Shown here: piece by piece, positions 21,924 to 33,905 of the stretch
How the letters are laid out: every line of letters begins with the position of its first letter
Position numbering within the stretch: position 1 is the first letter of the stretch
Assembly: GCA_018398585.1 (NCBI GenBank)
Contig: JAGTTD010000003.1
Coordinates: forward strand, 4,906,637 to 4,970,636
DNA length: 64,000 nt
DNA from: Simmondsia chinensis
Lineage: Eukaryota > Streptophyta > Magnoliopsida > Caryophyllales > Simmondsiaceae
Direction of reading: 5' to 3'
Program-made: the position numbers and the translations under genes
The notes under the pieces: model-generated
What the model was told of the DNA's origin: nothing
The model's input: only the letters and a program-made list of their open reading frames with translations
The model's database searches: none

Positions 21924-24150
21924 GGCTCTTCTCATTAACGAGCCTATTGAAGAAGAAGACGAGGCCACTGAAAAAGATGGTCAAGAAGAATTGGCGGCAC
22001 AAGGAGAGGACCCCATTATAGAAGATGAGGGTCAATGTCCAGTTGTTAGGCGTGTCTGCCTCACGCCAAGGAATGAACAAGGAGACAGCTGGTTAAGAAA
22101 CCATATCTTCCAAACAACGTGAACTATTGGCGGGAAAGTTTGCCGTGTGGTTATAGACTCGGGAAGCTGTGAGAACGTCATCTCCGAGGAGGCGGTTATC
22201 AAATTGGCGCTAAAGACTGAAGCCCATCCTAAACCATACCGTTTGTCTTGGTTGAAGAAGGGTAATCAGGTGACGGTTTCCAAACGGTGTTTCGTGAATT
22301 TTTCAATTGGACCAAGATACAAAGAGGGAGTATGGTGCGATGTAGTTGCCATGGATGCATGTCACCTACTCTTAGGGCATCCTTGGCAATACGACCGAGG
22401 AGCTGTGCATGATGGATTGAGAAACACGTACAGTTTCATGTATAGAGGAGTGAAAACAGTGCTTTTACCCAAGAAGGAGGAGCAACCAAAGGCTACCGTG
22501 GGTCAACACCCCAACGTGCAAGGTCACGCCATGTTTGCTAACGAAGTTGGCGACACCAAGGTCGTGTTCGTTCTAATTGGGAAGGAAACTGACATTGTGT
22601 CTGACAAGCCACCAAGTGAGCACTTGCCTCCATTAAAGGATTTTGCTGATATGTTCCCCGGCGAGTTACTGGCCACACTGCCGCCTGTGCATGACATTCA
22701 GTACAGGATCGATCTGGTTCTCGGCACATCCTTACCAAACAAACCCCATTACTGCATAAGTCCTTCTAAGCATGACGAGCTCAGACTCCAAGTTAAGGAG
22801 TTGTTTACTAGAGGTTTTATCAGGGAGAGCTTGAGTCCTTGTGTTGTCCTGGCCTTGTTAACACCAAAAAAAGATGGGAGTTGGCATATGTGAGTGGATA
22901 GTAAAGCAATCAAAAAAATAATAATGCGGTACCGTTTTTCCATTCCAAGACTGGATGATCTATTGGACCAATTACAAAACGCCATGGTGTTCACCAAGCT
23001 AGACCTCAAAAGTCGCTACCATCAGATATATATATTTCCAGGGGATGAAAGGAAAACAGCCTTCAAAACAAGAGAAGGTCTTTATGAGTGGTTGGTTATG
23101 CCGTTTGGTCTCTCCAATGCACCTGGTACCTTCATGAGGTTCAAGAACCAGGTATTATGTCCGTTCATTGGCAAATTTGTCGTCGTCTATTTTGATGACA
23201 TTTTAATTTACAGTCGTAATAGTACTGAGCACGTCAATCATTTGAGGGAGGTTCTACTTCCTTTGACGAGTCAGAGTTTGTTCGCAACATTAAAAAAGTG
23301 TGAATTTATGAGAGAGAAGGTGACCTTCCTTTGCTTCATTGTTTCCAAGGACGGTATTTTGGCTGATGACGGTAAAATCGCAGCTATCCGTGATTGGCCA
23401 CCACCAAAAACCATTGGCGAAGCGTGAAGCTTCCATGGACTGGCATCATTTTAGAGGCACTTCATTCTTGGCTTTAGCTCCATAGTGGCGCCTATCACAG
23501 ATTGCCTTAAGAAGGGTTCTTTCGTAATTATGCCTGAGGCTGCATCTACCTTCACCATCATCAAGGAAAAGCTGACAACAGCCCTAGTGTTGGTGTTACC
23601 AGACTTTCAGAAGACGTTTGAGCTGCACACCAATGCTTCAAGGGTTGGTATTGGCACCATTGTAAGTCAAGAAGGAAGACCGGTTGCTTTCTTCAGTGAG
23701 AAGCTTCATGGGAGTGAGTTGAGATATTCAACATATGACTTAGAGTTTTATGCTTTGGTTAGTGCGCTCTGGCATTGGAAATCTTATCTGGAAAACCGCG
23801 AGTTTATTCTGTACTCAGACAACATAGGCCCAAAATTTATCAATAGTCAAGAGAAGTTGTCAGAGAGGCATGCCAAGTGGGCAGGTTTCAATCAACTCTT
23901 CCACTTCTCAATTAAGCATACTTCAGGCGCAATGAATAAGGTGGCTGATGCCTTAAGTAGAAGGACCATGGTCTTAACACAATGCAAGACTGAAGTTACC
24001 GGGTTCGAGCATTTCACGGACATGTACCGTGATGACCTAACGCTCTGCAGCATTTGGCATGACGCACAACTTCGCCGAATACCGGATTACTCAATCCACG
24101 ATGGATATTTATTCAAGGGAAACCAACTGTGTATACCGAACTCTAGCTGA
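21895..24150 (+). pseudogene. gypsy protease, reverse transcriptase and RNase H
   Basis: Pol occupies a different frame from gag and overlaps its end by 29 bases. An acidic linker (EPIEEEDEATEKDGQEELA) leads to the protease box VVIDSGSCENVISEEAV. Reverse transcriptase motifs follow: [15 protein letters not shown] (usual SGYHQ reads SRYHQ), [12 protein letters not shown] and an intact catalytic YFDD (23188-23199). RNase H shows LHTNASRVGIGTIVSQEG, YSTYDLEFYALV and LYSDN; the first catalytic D of the usual TDAS reads N. In-frame stops at 22120, 22891, 23425 and 24148 are all TGA, at least two of them at positions where relatives usually have an arginine codon, consistent with CGA to TGA change. 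Confidence 0.9.
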
Positions 24151-24207
24151 TGTCAGAAGATAATATAGGAGAAGCATAACTCTGGGCTTGTTGGTAGGGA
24201 CAATACA

Positions 24208-25281
24208 TTGAAGCTCATTGCTGCCACCTATTTCTGGCCCACAATCCACAAAGAAGTTGAGAGATTCGTCAAGAGGTTCCGCACCTGTCAGATCTCTAAA
24301 GGTGGAATAATGAATGTAGGTCTCTACTTACCATTACCAGTACCGGATCAACCATGGACAGACGTGGGCATAGACTTTGTATTGGGGTTGCCTCAAATAG
24401 TTGGTGGGATTGACTCCATTTTTGTTGTTATTGACCGGTTTTCGAAAATGGCTCACTTCATTGGATGCAAGAAAGCCGCATACGCCACCCACGTTGCAAG
24501 TCTTTACTTGAAAGACGTTTACAAGCTCCATGGCTTACTGTCCAACATTGTCTCTGATAGAGACGTTCGATTCATCAACCATTTCTGGCAAAGCCTTTTG
24601 AAGTTGGCCAACACTGCACTTTCTTTCATCATTGTCCATCACCCGCAAACCGATGGCCAAACTGAGGTCACCAACCATTCCTTGGGGAACATACTCCGAT
24701 GTTTGGCTACAAAAAGTCCCAAGAGTTGGGTAGTGAAGCTTTACCAAGCTGAATTCACCTATAACAGTCCAATAAGTAGAAGCATAGGGTTCACGCCATT
24801 TCAAGTTGTCTACGGGTTCACTCCACGAGCTCCTATTGACTGGGCGCTGGTTCCAGACTTCGCGCGTCCTCATGGCAAGGCAGAAGACTTCATATCTTCC
24901 CTTCAAAACATTCATGAGCAGACAAGGGCGTCGTTTTTGAAGGTCAACGCCAAGTACAAGGACAACCTTGATAGCAGGCGACGAAGAATTCAGCTCCAAG
25001 TTGGAGAGAAGGTTTGGGCTATTTTGACACGAGAATGCTTTTCGGATTGGGAGTATAACAAGCTCTCGGCCTGCAAGATAGGCCTTTTGACGGTCCTTGA
25101 GAAGATCAACGACAACGCTTACCGACTACAACTGCCGCTTGGTATGCGAACTTCAGATATTTTTAACGTCAAGCATCTCAGTCCTTACTTTAGCGAGAAT
25201 ATCAGTGTTGATCCCCAATCAAATTCGAGAGCAAATTCTCTCCAACCCGGGGAGGATGATGCAGCGAGCTTAAGCGCCTAG
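24208..25281 (+). pseudogene. gypsy integrase, reading into the 3' LTR
   Basis: The 357-codon open section includes YFWPTIHKEVERFVKRFRTC (zinc domain end), core DDE motifs IDFVLGLPQ, SDRDVRFINHF and TDGQTEVTNHSLG, and a C-terminal module (QVGEKVWAILTRE, KIGLLTVLEKINDNAYRLQL, FNVKHLSPYF). It terminates at 25281, about 25 bases inside the 3' LTR, with a GEDD tail spanning the purine tract. Upstream stops cut it off from the rest of pol. The catalytic triad looks intact. Confidence 0.9.
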
Positions 25282-25746
25282 GCCCTAGCTTGATGAAAGG
25301 AAGCTTACGGCAAAACACGCAGGCCGAGTACTTGGCACTACCTGGACTTGGTGCCACCATGGTTAAGCACGGTTGAAGGCCTTGAAAGATTCCTGGCTTG
25401 GTTCACGAACGGTTTTGGCTGATTTCCATCTCAACAAATTACCTCTTTCCTTAATTTTGATTTATCCTTTATTAGTTGATTTATTTCCTTAATTCGGTTT
25501 AGGTTTGATTTGAATTTAATTAGGAATCCCTTATCTATATAAAGGGATATTATGTTAGTTTAGAAATCATCCAATTAGAATTCCAATAAATTATTTTTCT
25601 TCCTTTTCGTAACCTCGATTTCTCGACTTGTGAGAAACGAGCTTATGAATCTCTTTTGTTAATTTTATTTCAGGAGTAATAAAATACAAAAGGGAAGGCC
25701 ATTGAACCTTTCCGCTGTCCAATTTTTCCTACCATGCGCTGCATCA
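25257..25746 (+). repeat. 3' LTR, 490 bp
   Basis: It has the same length and termini as the 5' LTR, with a TATA box at about 25534. It differs from the 5' copy by scattered substitutions and small indels. Confidence 0.95.
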
Positions 25747-25751
25747 ATTCG

Positions 25752-28123
25752 TGAATGGAAATACTTACTCTATTCCTGATAGTATTAATTCTATCATTGA
25801 TAAAACAGACGATCAATGGTCTGCAGGATGTTGAAGCTTAAAGGAGAAGTGGCTCCGAACCCCCTGGGGAACCGCCACTGGCATGGCCACGACCCTGAGG
25901 GAACCAATCCTGCATCACCCATTCTTCAACTTTGATTGTAGAAGAAATACATAATATGTGATATGTGTACTTTCTAAAAGAAGTGAGTCATGTATATATA
26001 CAATAACCACATATATGTAGCATATATATGGTTAGGGTCACGATGGACACAAGTATGTATATGACATGCACATTGTATATGTAGGTATATGCCCTTGAGA
26101 AGGGGGTGATATCAGCTGGGTGAAAAATGATATCAACAGCTAAATGAGTAGTCAAGAATTCGCTCTCACCTTCTCACTTAAGTCATCCTACATATACATG
26201 TATGCATATACGTATGTATATGTACGTCCTTTATTATGTGAATGAACATGTAGGACAAATAAACTTTTAAGTACAATGTGGTAAAAGTGAAAATGAAGCT
26301 TTCATTTTCTTTTTGTATGATAGAAAATATAGAATTTTATTTGGTTATTATTAGAGTAATTCATTATTACATGTCTTAGCTAAATATAAGAAAATAGTTA
26401 GAGACAACACACATGGCGATGAGAAATGGCTGGATCGCATGTTTCATATGGGCTTAACGACAATATGATTCATAATAAAATGGGCATATACGATGTGTCA
26501 AATATGATGCATACATAGAATTGATCAATACAAGAAAGGCTTGGATTATTACTTGTGTCCTTAGAGCATCTACATTCGATGATTTATTAAATTCGACATA
26601 TGAGATAATTGAAAACCAAAACTTTTTGTGTAGGAGACATAAAATGCCGATCCATAAGAATAATGTTGTGATTCTCTTAGCCAAATTTTGTTGCAAAGCC
26701 TTTTTAATGCAATCAATCGTATATGTCTGGCTTTTAATATTTATTTTAACAAGGGGTTTTAGGATAGGGAGAGTCGAACTCAAACTTTATAGAATGGAAT
26801 AGGAGCAAGAAAAACTTTTGGCTAAAAGTAAGACAATGTGAGGAGGTAAGACAGTAGAATAATGCGCTAGTAAGGGCCATGTATGTCCAGGGAGGAGGGA
26901 ATGAGGTTCGAACCTGAGACCTAATGCCTCGGGAGTTGGTAGTCTAAGCCCTTCTTATGTTAAAGCTTTAGCTTGCTCTTTATAGGGAAATAAGTGTGGA
27001 TGAGGTGCCATGGAAGAAATTTAGCGTTGCTCTTCAATTGGCATGTGGTCATATTCGTTGATTGACTTCTGGTCTTTGTTTCATCCCTTAGCAAAAATGT
27101 GGAACTAAAAGCCCGGAATCACTACAAAAGAATGCATGATCAGAAATAGAAAAATGCCGACTGTCGTTTGCAACATGATGTAGAAGAAAAGGTACCTTAT
27201 AAGCTGAAGCATTTAGCTTAGAGAATGGGGTCTTTTTGGCATTGGCCTTACCAAATCAAGGCATTGAATTTAGTGGATAAAAGATTAGAAAAAAAGTGAA
27301 AAAATCGAAAGAGGAACAATCTGTGCTAGAAATCTGATGCAAAAAGGAAACGTGAAATTGATTTAAACATGTCAAAATTCAAAAATGTAACTTGGAATCC
27401 ACCAAAAGAGAGAAAGGAACTAGGATTTTGTATTAAGTAATTGATGAATGAGCAATACAAATAGCTATTGAGAGTATTGATAGGAAAAACAAAGAAAACC
27501 TAAAAATATATTATGAAAATGACATTAAACTAACCGCAAAACATAAAAGTTGCTCAAAATTTTGTATTATGTAATGGATCAATAAGCAATAGAACCAATT
27601 AGAAAGAGTATTTAGAGGCAAAACCAAAGAAACCCTAACCTTCCGTGGCGATTACTACCCACACCATACCCTTGAATTTCTGCGCTCACTCCCATCCTTA
27701 GACATCATCGGTATTTCAAGGAAGACCATCTCGAATTGGTCATCACGTCCACTTCACTCAGATTGGTCATCACGTCTACTTCAGCTCTAGATCTTCAACT
27801 TCATGTCCTTCTTCCCCCAATTTAGCTTCGCTGTAGACCATGTTCAAAGTTGAGCGCGATACCTACCAAACTTTGATCATGTTGCATAATTAGACAAAGG
27901 ATCTTGCACTTTGAAATTTGTCGTACTTCTATTTTTATCTTTCTTTTGGCTTTAGAATGCGGATATTTTAAGATTTTCAGCCTATATGAGATAATTATTC
28001 TAATATTTTAGTATTTGTAATCAAGAAGCATGAGATTCGAAAAAAATGTATAACTCATATATATTGTTAAAATAAGAAATGTAGCGAATTTTTTGCCTGA
28101 AATTTAAATGTGCACATGATTAA
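25752..28123. other. AT-rich intergenic DNA, no gene recognised
   Basis: Small ORFs (to 109 codons at 26454-26783, minus) overlap an ORF on the other strand and lack family features. A stretch at 25835-25925 is GC-richer than its surroundings and reads without stops for about 30 codons on the plus strand; I could not identify it. At 26891 gaggttcgaacctgag resembles a pol III B box, but no A box or tail was seen. Confidence 0.5.
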
Positions 28124-28483
28124 GGGTCTGTTTGTTTGTGGGAAAATAATATTATATGAATTGGCTTTCAACTTTTTCGTCGTTTGGCACACATTCTTTG
28201 ACGATAAAGATTTACTTTGTTGTTATTTCAAAAAAATAAGTTTTCATCATTTTTAATTCTTATATAATAGTATATATAGAAGTTATCAATTAGATATCTT
28301 GGGATTTAGACATTTACTACATATGTATTTTGATGTTTCAGTAATATATACTCATGTACCCCTAAGTTTAAAAGTTCTATAACCCAATTACTCTGAAGTT
28401 TAAGATTTTATGGCTCATGTATCTTTTGCCAAAATTTTGTAAATTTTAAATGAAAGTTGTGGATGTTGAACATGAGTTTAACA

Positions 28484-28840
28484 ATATATACAACAACAAG
28501 AACAACAGCAACAAATCTAGTGCCTCGGAGGGCTCCCTTGAGCAATGTCTTTTTTTGTTGGGAGGGGGGTTGTACTCAACCTTATCTCTTCAGGGTGCTA
28601 CTGTAAAGGGAGGGTGTGTCCGAAGCCCCCCAACCTGAGAAGCATTAAAGCATCTAAGCGTAACAACAGAAAAGCAAAAACAATGGCACAGAGTAACCAA
28701 ACACAAAGCAAAATGCAGTAAAAGGCATTAAAACAACTCCCGCCATATCAAGTCAATCGAATAGGCATACCTATAGCCTAGGGTCACTAGTTGCTAGCTA
28801 AAATATGCTCCTCATATTTTAAGCTACCACTTCGGCTACC
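28484..28840 (-). mobile_element. RTE LINE 3' tail remnant
   Basis: It starts with acaacaacaagaac (a TTG-type tail on the minus strand), followed by ctagtgcctcggagggctccc, the dispersed cttcagggtgcta and ccccccaacctgagaagc. These match in order the 3' untranslated part of the LINE at 45652-47222. No reverse transcriptase is left. The right boundary is approximate. Confidence 0.65.
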
Positions 28841-28842
28841 CT

Positions 28843-28845
<3 letters not shown>

Positions 28846-28880
<35 letters not shown>
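28846..28880. repeat. (AC)n microsatellite
   Basis: About 17 uninterrupted AC units are read directly. Confidence 0.95.
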
Positions 28881-28881
<1 letters not shown>

Positions 28882-29292
28882 CAATTCCGAGGAAATTAGA
28901 GAAACTTTTAATGAAAATTCACCAGATTTGGACATATGATGTACATTATTATATATATTAAAATATTAGGATACTTAAGTAATAAATGCTCAAAATTTAG
29001 GATGCCTAAGAGATAGTTTTCCTATTTTATATAGCATTGATAATTAATTTTATTCTTCTATTACTTTTCATATATATTGTATTACTACTTATATTATCCT
29101 ATAGTAAAATATAAGATTATTGGTGAAAAACATTTCTTTTAAACCATACAAGAAATATTAATGCGGAAGTAAGTTTTCCATTGAAACAAACGACGCAAAA
29201 CCTCAATCATATTTTAATTTTTCTTGAAGATAATCTTTTCTGAAGGAAAACCAACTTCGAGACACTTTTTGCCCCCCTGAACAAACAGAGCC

Positions 29293-30499
29293 TAAAACAA
29301 TATTTAATTCCATGTGGGCATTTTTTGACAAAGTTTCCAAATTTCAACACGAATTGACTAGACTTCGGCTTAGAGTTCCTAAACATTGTTGAAACTATGT
29401 ACCATTTAGTATTTTCCGAAAATCCTTAGAAAATTCAGCCAAAAGTTTACTATATTATGGCTTAGTTCACATATATATTGTTAGAATATAGGCCATGTCA
29501 GCCTTTTCCGTCAAAATCTATGGTATAAAATGATTTATGCACCCTAAATGTCTATTAGGGTATACAAAACATAAGTAGCAGAAAGGGAATGGATTTCTTT
29601 ATATTATTAAGATGATATAAAATATCTACCTTTTCATGATCAAATTGAATATAAATTAGTGTGTCTACATTGTTGTTACTCTTTTATGATGTAATAAAAT
29701 GTTGTTATGTACATTAGGTATATAGATTAAATATAGGATAAATATATGCATCCTACCCTTATGCCATAAAACTATTGTGGGATTTGGAACAACAAGAGAT
29801 GGCAAACGCATAATACTTTTCACAAAGATAAAGGTATATTAGCATCTTCAATCGGTTGTGTAAAATCCTGTTAGAATGATGACTTAGGCAAATATATACT
29901 CCATGGGAGCTCCAATAGGCATTCAAATGCCAAATAAAGATACATGGCAAAGCATAAAAAATTGTTTTTGCCACACAAAAAATGGATTGCAAGTAGGACG
30001 CCTATCTAATTTTTATTGCATTCCATAAATTAAGGTAAGATTTTAATATATTTTATTTCCCTATTAATTTCCCTTTTTAGTGATTAAATTTGTGTATTGC
30101 GTTTCATATTTTATCGCTTTTCTGTTTCAATTAAAAAATTATATCATAAATAAATACCTTTTGTTTATAATATTTATTGATACTTTAAATTTGTTATGGA
30201 ATTAGCTAAGGAAAAAAAAAAAAAAAACACTCTAAATATCAAGGACCAAAAAAAAAATAATAATAAAAAATAATACATTAGAAAATTACCAAGAAACTAT
30301 GATAAACAATAAGATTTGGCTACCTTATTAGAGTGTACATAGGCAACGAAATGGTGATGTGCAAAAGAGTATTCAAAACGGGTAAGATGGGAGCTTTTGA
30401 ATACTTTATTTTAAACATCCCATTGGAGATGCTCTCAAGAGACCTTCCTATAGATGATAAAATGTTTGAACTTAGGTCACTTTATTCAATATACTTAAA
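29293..30499. other. AT-rich intergenic DNA
   Basis: No gene is recognised. It contains poly-A at about 30209-30225. Confidence 0.6.
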
Positions 30500-30820
30500 G
30501 TAATAATGTATTAATATCGGTTAGGTTTTGCTGACATGAAATCTTGAAAAAAAAAAAGGATAAATTTATTTTTAAAAATTGAAATTTACATTTAGAATAT
30601 TTCAATGATTTAAAAATATATTTTAAATATCCAAAAAATTTGTAAGTATTTATAAAAATATTTTTTATATTTTAAAAATATATTTCAAAAAGTCACATCA
30701 ACAAAAGCTAACGGATGTTAACAGCGTCACATTAAGGTGCGATATTGAGAAATTTTGGAAAATTTAAGTGTGATATTGAAAGATTAGAAAATTTAGAGGT
30801 TTTTAAAATCCGTCAATAAC
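30500..30820. mobile_element. diverged, partial MITE related to 19211-19617
   Basis: The reverse complement of 19211-19617 shares ordered blocks with this stretch: tcaacaaaagctaacggatg, ttaaggtgcgatattgag, aaaatttaagtgtgatattg, and the terminal atccgtcaata. The left arm is shortened. Confidence 0.6.
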
Positions 30821-30983
30821 AATAATGTGACTTACACACAATAAATTAAAAAGTTTCTTGAAAACTACTAACTTACTCTAGAAAAAACAAATTTGTCCTG
30901 ATAATAATATTGCCCTTAAAATACTCAAAGAATTGAAGCTGGAATTGTTGCCAAAAATTTTTTACTTATCGTGTTGATATGAC

Positions 30984-31018
<35 letters not shown>

Positions 31019-31574
31019 GAGAGAGAAAATGTGAAGTGTTTTCATGTAATAAGTAGTATGGTTTGGGCAAGTTGTAGAAAAAGAATTTTTTTTTTTTTTT
31101 GGTTGCATTTTGTCAGAAGCACTTTTATAAAATGTGCTTTCAGTACGGGGTATTTTTGTTCACAAATTTTCAATTTTTCTTTTGTTTAGATTTTGAGCGA
31201 AAAATATTATTATTTTTTTTTAACATATGTTTAAAACTAGAAAAAAAAAAATTTTGTTTTGCAAACGAGGAATTCAGTTACCTGGTAATAAATTTTGGCC
31301 CATGCAGCAACCAACACATAGACGGAGCCAATTAAGTCAATGATTCCTTGGGGAGATGTTCAAGGGGGAATCAAACTCCACACCTTTTGAATTAAAGCAA
31401 TACTATATCCGCTCACTTGCTTCCTACTACAGAGGCAAAGCTCTGGCGGGTAACTAGAAAAATAATTCATGCTTCTATTTAAAAACACTTTTCTTGATAG
31501 GTTAAATACCTTCAAATCGTAAAGAAATTTCTTTTAGAAAAAGTACATTAAAAAAAAAAAAGTTTAGTGAAATA
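30821..31574. other. AT-rich intergenic DNA with microsatellites
   Basis: No gene is recognised. It holds a compound microsatellite at 30985-31027 and poly-T at about 31087-31101. Confidence 0.6.
30985..31027. repeat. compound (TA)n(CA)n(GA)n microsatellite
   Basis: The three dinucleotide blocks run directly into one another and are read from the sequence. Confidence 0.95.
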
Positions 31575-33905
31575 GGCCTTAGGTCTTGGGATGCCCTAAC
31601 TGAAATGTTTGCCGATCACTCTCGGGATATTCACACCCAATTCGCGTTCCTTCAAACAGACAACAAGACCGTGGAAGCCTACGTATTCGAACTCAAGTAA
31701 ATCGCTGATGACCTTGCTACTATCAATTCCCTTGTTTCTACTTGGGAACTACTCCATTATGCCTTGTTTGGCCTTCCTCTATGGTGAAAATGGCACTTTT
31801 TTGCGCAACTTCTCACTTAATAAAGCCTCTTTCTCTTTATTCTCATTATGGATGAGCTCACTGGGCACATCCAAGGGGACGTGCCTTGGGGCATGCGTTT
31901 CACGGACGACATAGTTCTGGTGGGAGAGTCTAGGGAGGAGGTAATGAGAAGGTAGAACTCCAGAGATTGGACTTAGAATCGAAAGTTCTAGGGCTAAGTA
32001 GATATAAAACCGAGTATATGGAATTCAAGTTCCGTGCATCTACCATGCCAAATACAAAAGATGTCAAGATTGGATAAGAGCGCATACCACAAAATGCGTG
32101 CTTTAAATACTCGGGTTCCATTGTGCAACAACATAGCGAAGTGGACACGGACATTAACAACAGGATTAAAGTGAGTTGGCATTAATGAAGGATGGCCTAG
32201 GCGATAATATGTGATAGGGAAATCCCGCTCGAGTTAAAGGGGAAATACTATAAGATGGTAGTGAGACCCGCTTTTCTTACGGGGCAGAGTGCTGGTCAGT
32301 TAAGCACCATCACACACAGAAGATGAAGGTAGCAGATATAAGAATGTTGAGACGAATGTCTGGATACACAAGGAAGAATAGGATCAGGAGCGTGGCCCCA
32401 ATTGAGGATAAGCTGCGGGAGCAACGTTTGAGGTGGTTTGGGCATATTAGGAGGAGACCGAGCACTACACCTATCAGGAGATGTGAACGACTCCATATTA
32501 TAGGCGGGAAGAGACGAAGAGGCAAACCAAAGAAGAGTTAGATGGAAGCAATTCGAAAAGTCCTCGCATATCTCAACCTCAGTGAAGAAATGGCCCTCAA
32601 TAGGCTCAGTGGAGGATTAGTATAGGTGCAACTGATATAACGGGGTAGGAATGACGAGCGCACCTAGGCTAGTACTAACGCCATTGGGTATTCTTGCATG
32701 CCTGTCTGTTTATATGCATTTGTACCTTTTTTCTAGTTGTTTACACTATTTATATGCTTGCATGTTGTCGTTAGGTAGGCTCCCTTCCATAAAAGTTTGC
32801 CTGCTTTTGCGTTTTGCTCTTGCTTAGGTGCTCCCAAGCTTGTCATGCTCCCCGTGCTCGCCTTGCTTTTCTTGCCCTTCTCGCTTCTCAGGTTAGGGGT
32901 CCTCAGAAATAGCCTCTCATTTGGATATTCCCCTGATGGGGTAAGGTTGCATGCGTCCTACCCGGCCCAGACCCTACTAATGCGAGAGCCCTAGTGGCAC
33001 TGGGCCTGTTGTTGTTGTTATTGTTCTCGCTTAATAAGAATTTTGGAGAATTTAAGACGTCCCTGCTTAATGAAGAAGCTGTCTAAGCCCACCTTGCTGG
33101 CCGAACCACTACTTAACAAGCACATGCACTTGCCGCTCACTCTCAGTCACATGATAGAATGGGTGGAGATCGTGGCCGTGGTGGTTGGGATGGCGGTGGG
33201 CGGGGTGGTCACAATTCCAGAACTGGGTAATGGTGGCAACAAATCTGGTGGACAGGGCAACCAGCACCAACCAATGTTGGGTGGTACCTCTTTTAGGGCC
33301 TTGGGTCATTACAATACTGGTTTGCCCTCATCTCACTTCACTCCTCAGGTATGTAATGCAGGTAATAATCCTTGTCAATTTTGTGAGAGCATACTTGAAC
33401 TTGTCCCAGGTGTTTGTCAAATCTGTCAACAATTTGGTCATATTGCACTCCAGTGCCCGAATCATTATTCACAGACAGATCTCTCTCAATCTTTATCTGC
33501 CATGTCCATTACTGAGCCTATAGCCTATACGTGGTACCCTGACTCTGGAGCATCTAACCATATGACTTTCAACTCAAGTATCCTTCATAATTGTCGTCCC
33601 TACACTGGATCTAAGTCTATTCTAGTAGGTAATGGTTCGTTACTTCCTATCACATGTGTTGGCTCTATAATAATTCCCACTCATTCACGTTCACTGCATA
33701 TGTCCCTTGTCTTCTTATTGCCTAATCTCACCCACAATTTACTTTCTATTAAACAGTTATATCATGATAATAATTGCGCTATTGAGTTTGACTCTAACTC
33801 TTTTGTGTCAAGGACAAAGGTACGGGGACACCTCTACTTCGAATGCAATAGTGGCTTGCTCTATGGGTTCTCGCCGCACTCTACTGGACTAGTTGCACGT
33901 TCCAT
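31575..33905 (+). pseudogene. Ty1/copia gag-protease fragment split by a LINE
   Basis: The left part (31575-31809) encodes a copia gag core: SWDALTEMFADHS, DNKTVEAYVFELK, then a stop and IADDLATINSLVS. The right part (33038-33905) has an RGG-type stretch in one frame (GGDRGRGGWDGGGRGG, about 33160-33210), then after a frameshift a CCHC knuckle CQICQQFGHIALQC (33415-33460) and the protease box WYPDSGASNHMT (about 33530-33565), ending with NLTHNLLSIKQLYHD. Integrase and polymerase are absent and no LTRs are seen, so this is a truncated fragment. The two parts are separated by the LINE at 31824-33023. Confidence 0.88.
31824..33023 (+). mobile_element. 5'-truncated RTE-type LINE with target duplication
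   Basis: It is flanked by ttctcacttaataa (31810-31823) and ttctcgcttaataa (33024-33037), a 14-bp duplication with one mismatch. The 3' end is a ttgttgttgtt-type tail after gcactgggcctg, typical of plant RTE LINEs. It keeps only the 3' part of the reverse transcriptase onward: a stretch equivalent to [10 protein letters not shown], a catalytic box reading FTDDIVLV (usual FADDI), GLSRYKTEYMEFKF, and the C-terminal LREQRLRWFGHIRRRP. Stops and frame changes make it inactive. It inserted into copia gag, so it is younger than that fragment. Confidence 0.92.

Larger units (their letters stand above)
20365..25746 (+). mobile_element. Ty3/gypsy retrotransposon, chromovirus-like
   Basis: Two 490-bp LTRs flank a 4.4-kb interior ordered gag, protease, reverse transcriptase, RNase H, integrase. 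The primer site (20857-20868) is a perfect initiator-Met match, and the purine tract ggggagga (25249-25256) abuts the 3' LTR. The flanks attca (20360-20364) and attcg (25747-25751) agree at 4 of 5 bases. Several in-frame stops and a gag/pol frame change make it inactive. Integrase wording (PWTDVGIDFVLGLPQ, FNVKHLSPYF) fits the chromovirus branch. No separate chromodomain is visible, and the last codons run into the 3' LTR, as reported for CRM-type elements, so CRM/Reina affinity is plausible but not proven. Confidence 0.93.
28284..29016. repeat. inner fold-back repeat, copy A (interrupted)
   Basis: The left arm (ttatcaattagatatcttggg) and right arm (ggatgcctaagagatag) are inverted relatives. 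The arms also match those of 36183-36727. The copy is split by LINE-derived sequence at 28484-28840. Confidence 0.55.
28124..29292. mobile_element. large terminal-inverted-repeat element, copy A
   Basis: The left end (taagggtctgtttgttt) is the near complement of the right end (aacaaacagagcctaa). Subterminal sequence (gtttggcacacattcttt on the left, tttcttttaaaccat...ggcggaag-like on the right) is shared with copy B at 34323-37004. There is no coding capacity. It resembles hAT-type MITEs in end motif, but no convincing 8-bp target duplication was found. It contains an inner fold-back (28284-29016) and, inside that, a LINE tail. Confidence 0.6.

Noticed and set aside
22120..24150. TGA recoding (read-through) in pol
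   Set aside because: Gag of the same element also carries TAG and TAA stops; mutation of a silenced copy is simpler.
24535..24999. 154-codon minus-strand ORF
   Set aside because: Antisense shadow of the integrase gene at 24208-25281.
25835..25925. Short GC-richer stretch that might be an exon or small-peptide gene
   Set aside because: No initiator, splice or signal-peptide support, and no match to known plant peptide motifs by eye.
26885..26910. ggttcgaacc resembling a tRNA/SINE B box
   Set aside because: No A box at the right spacing, no cloverleaf, no 3' tail or target duplication.
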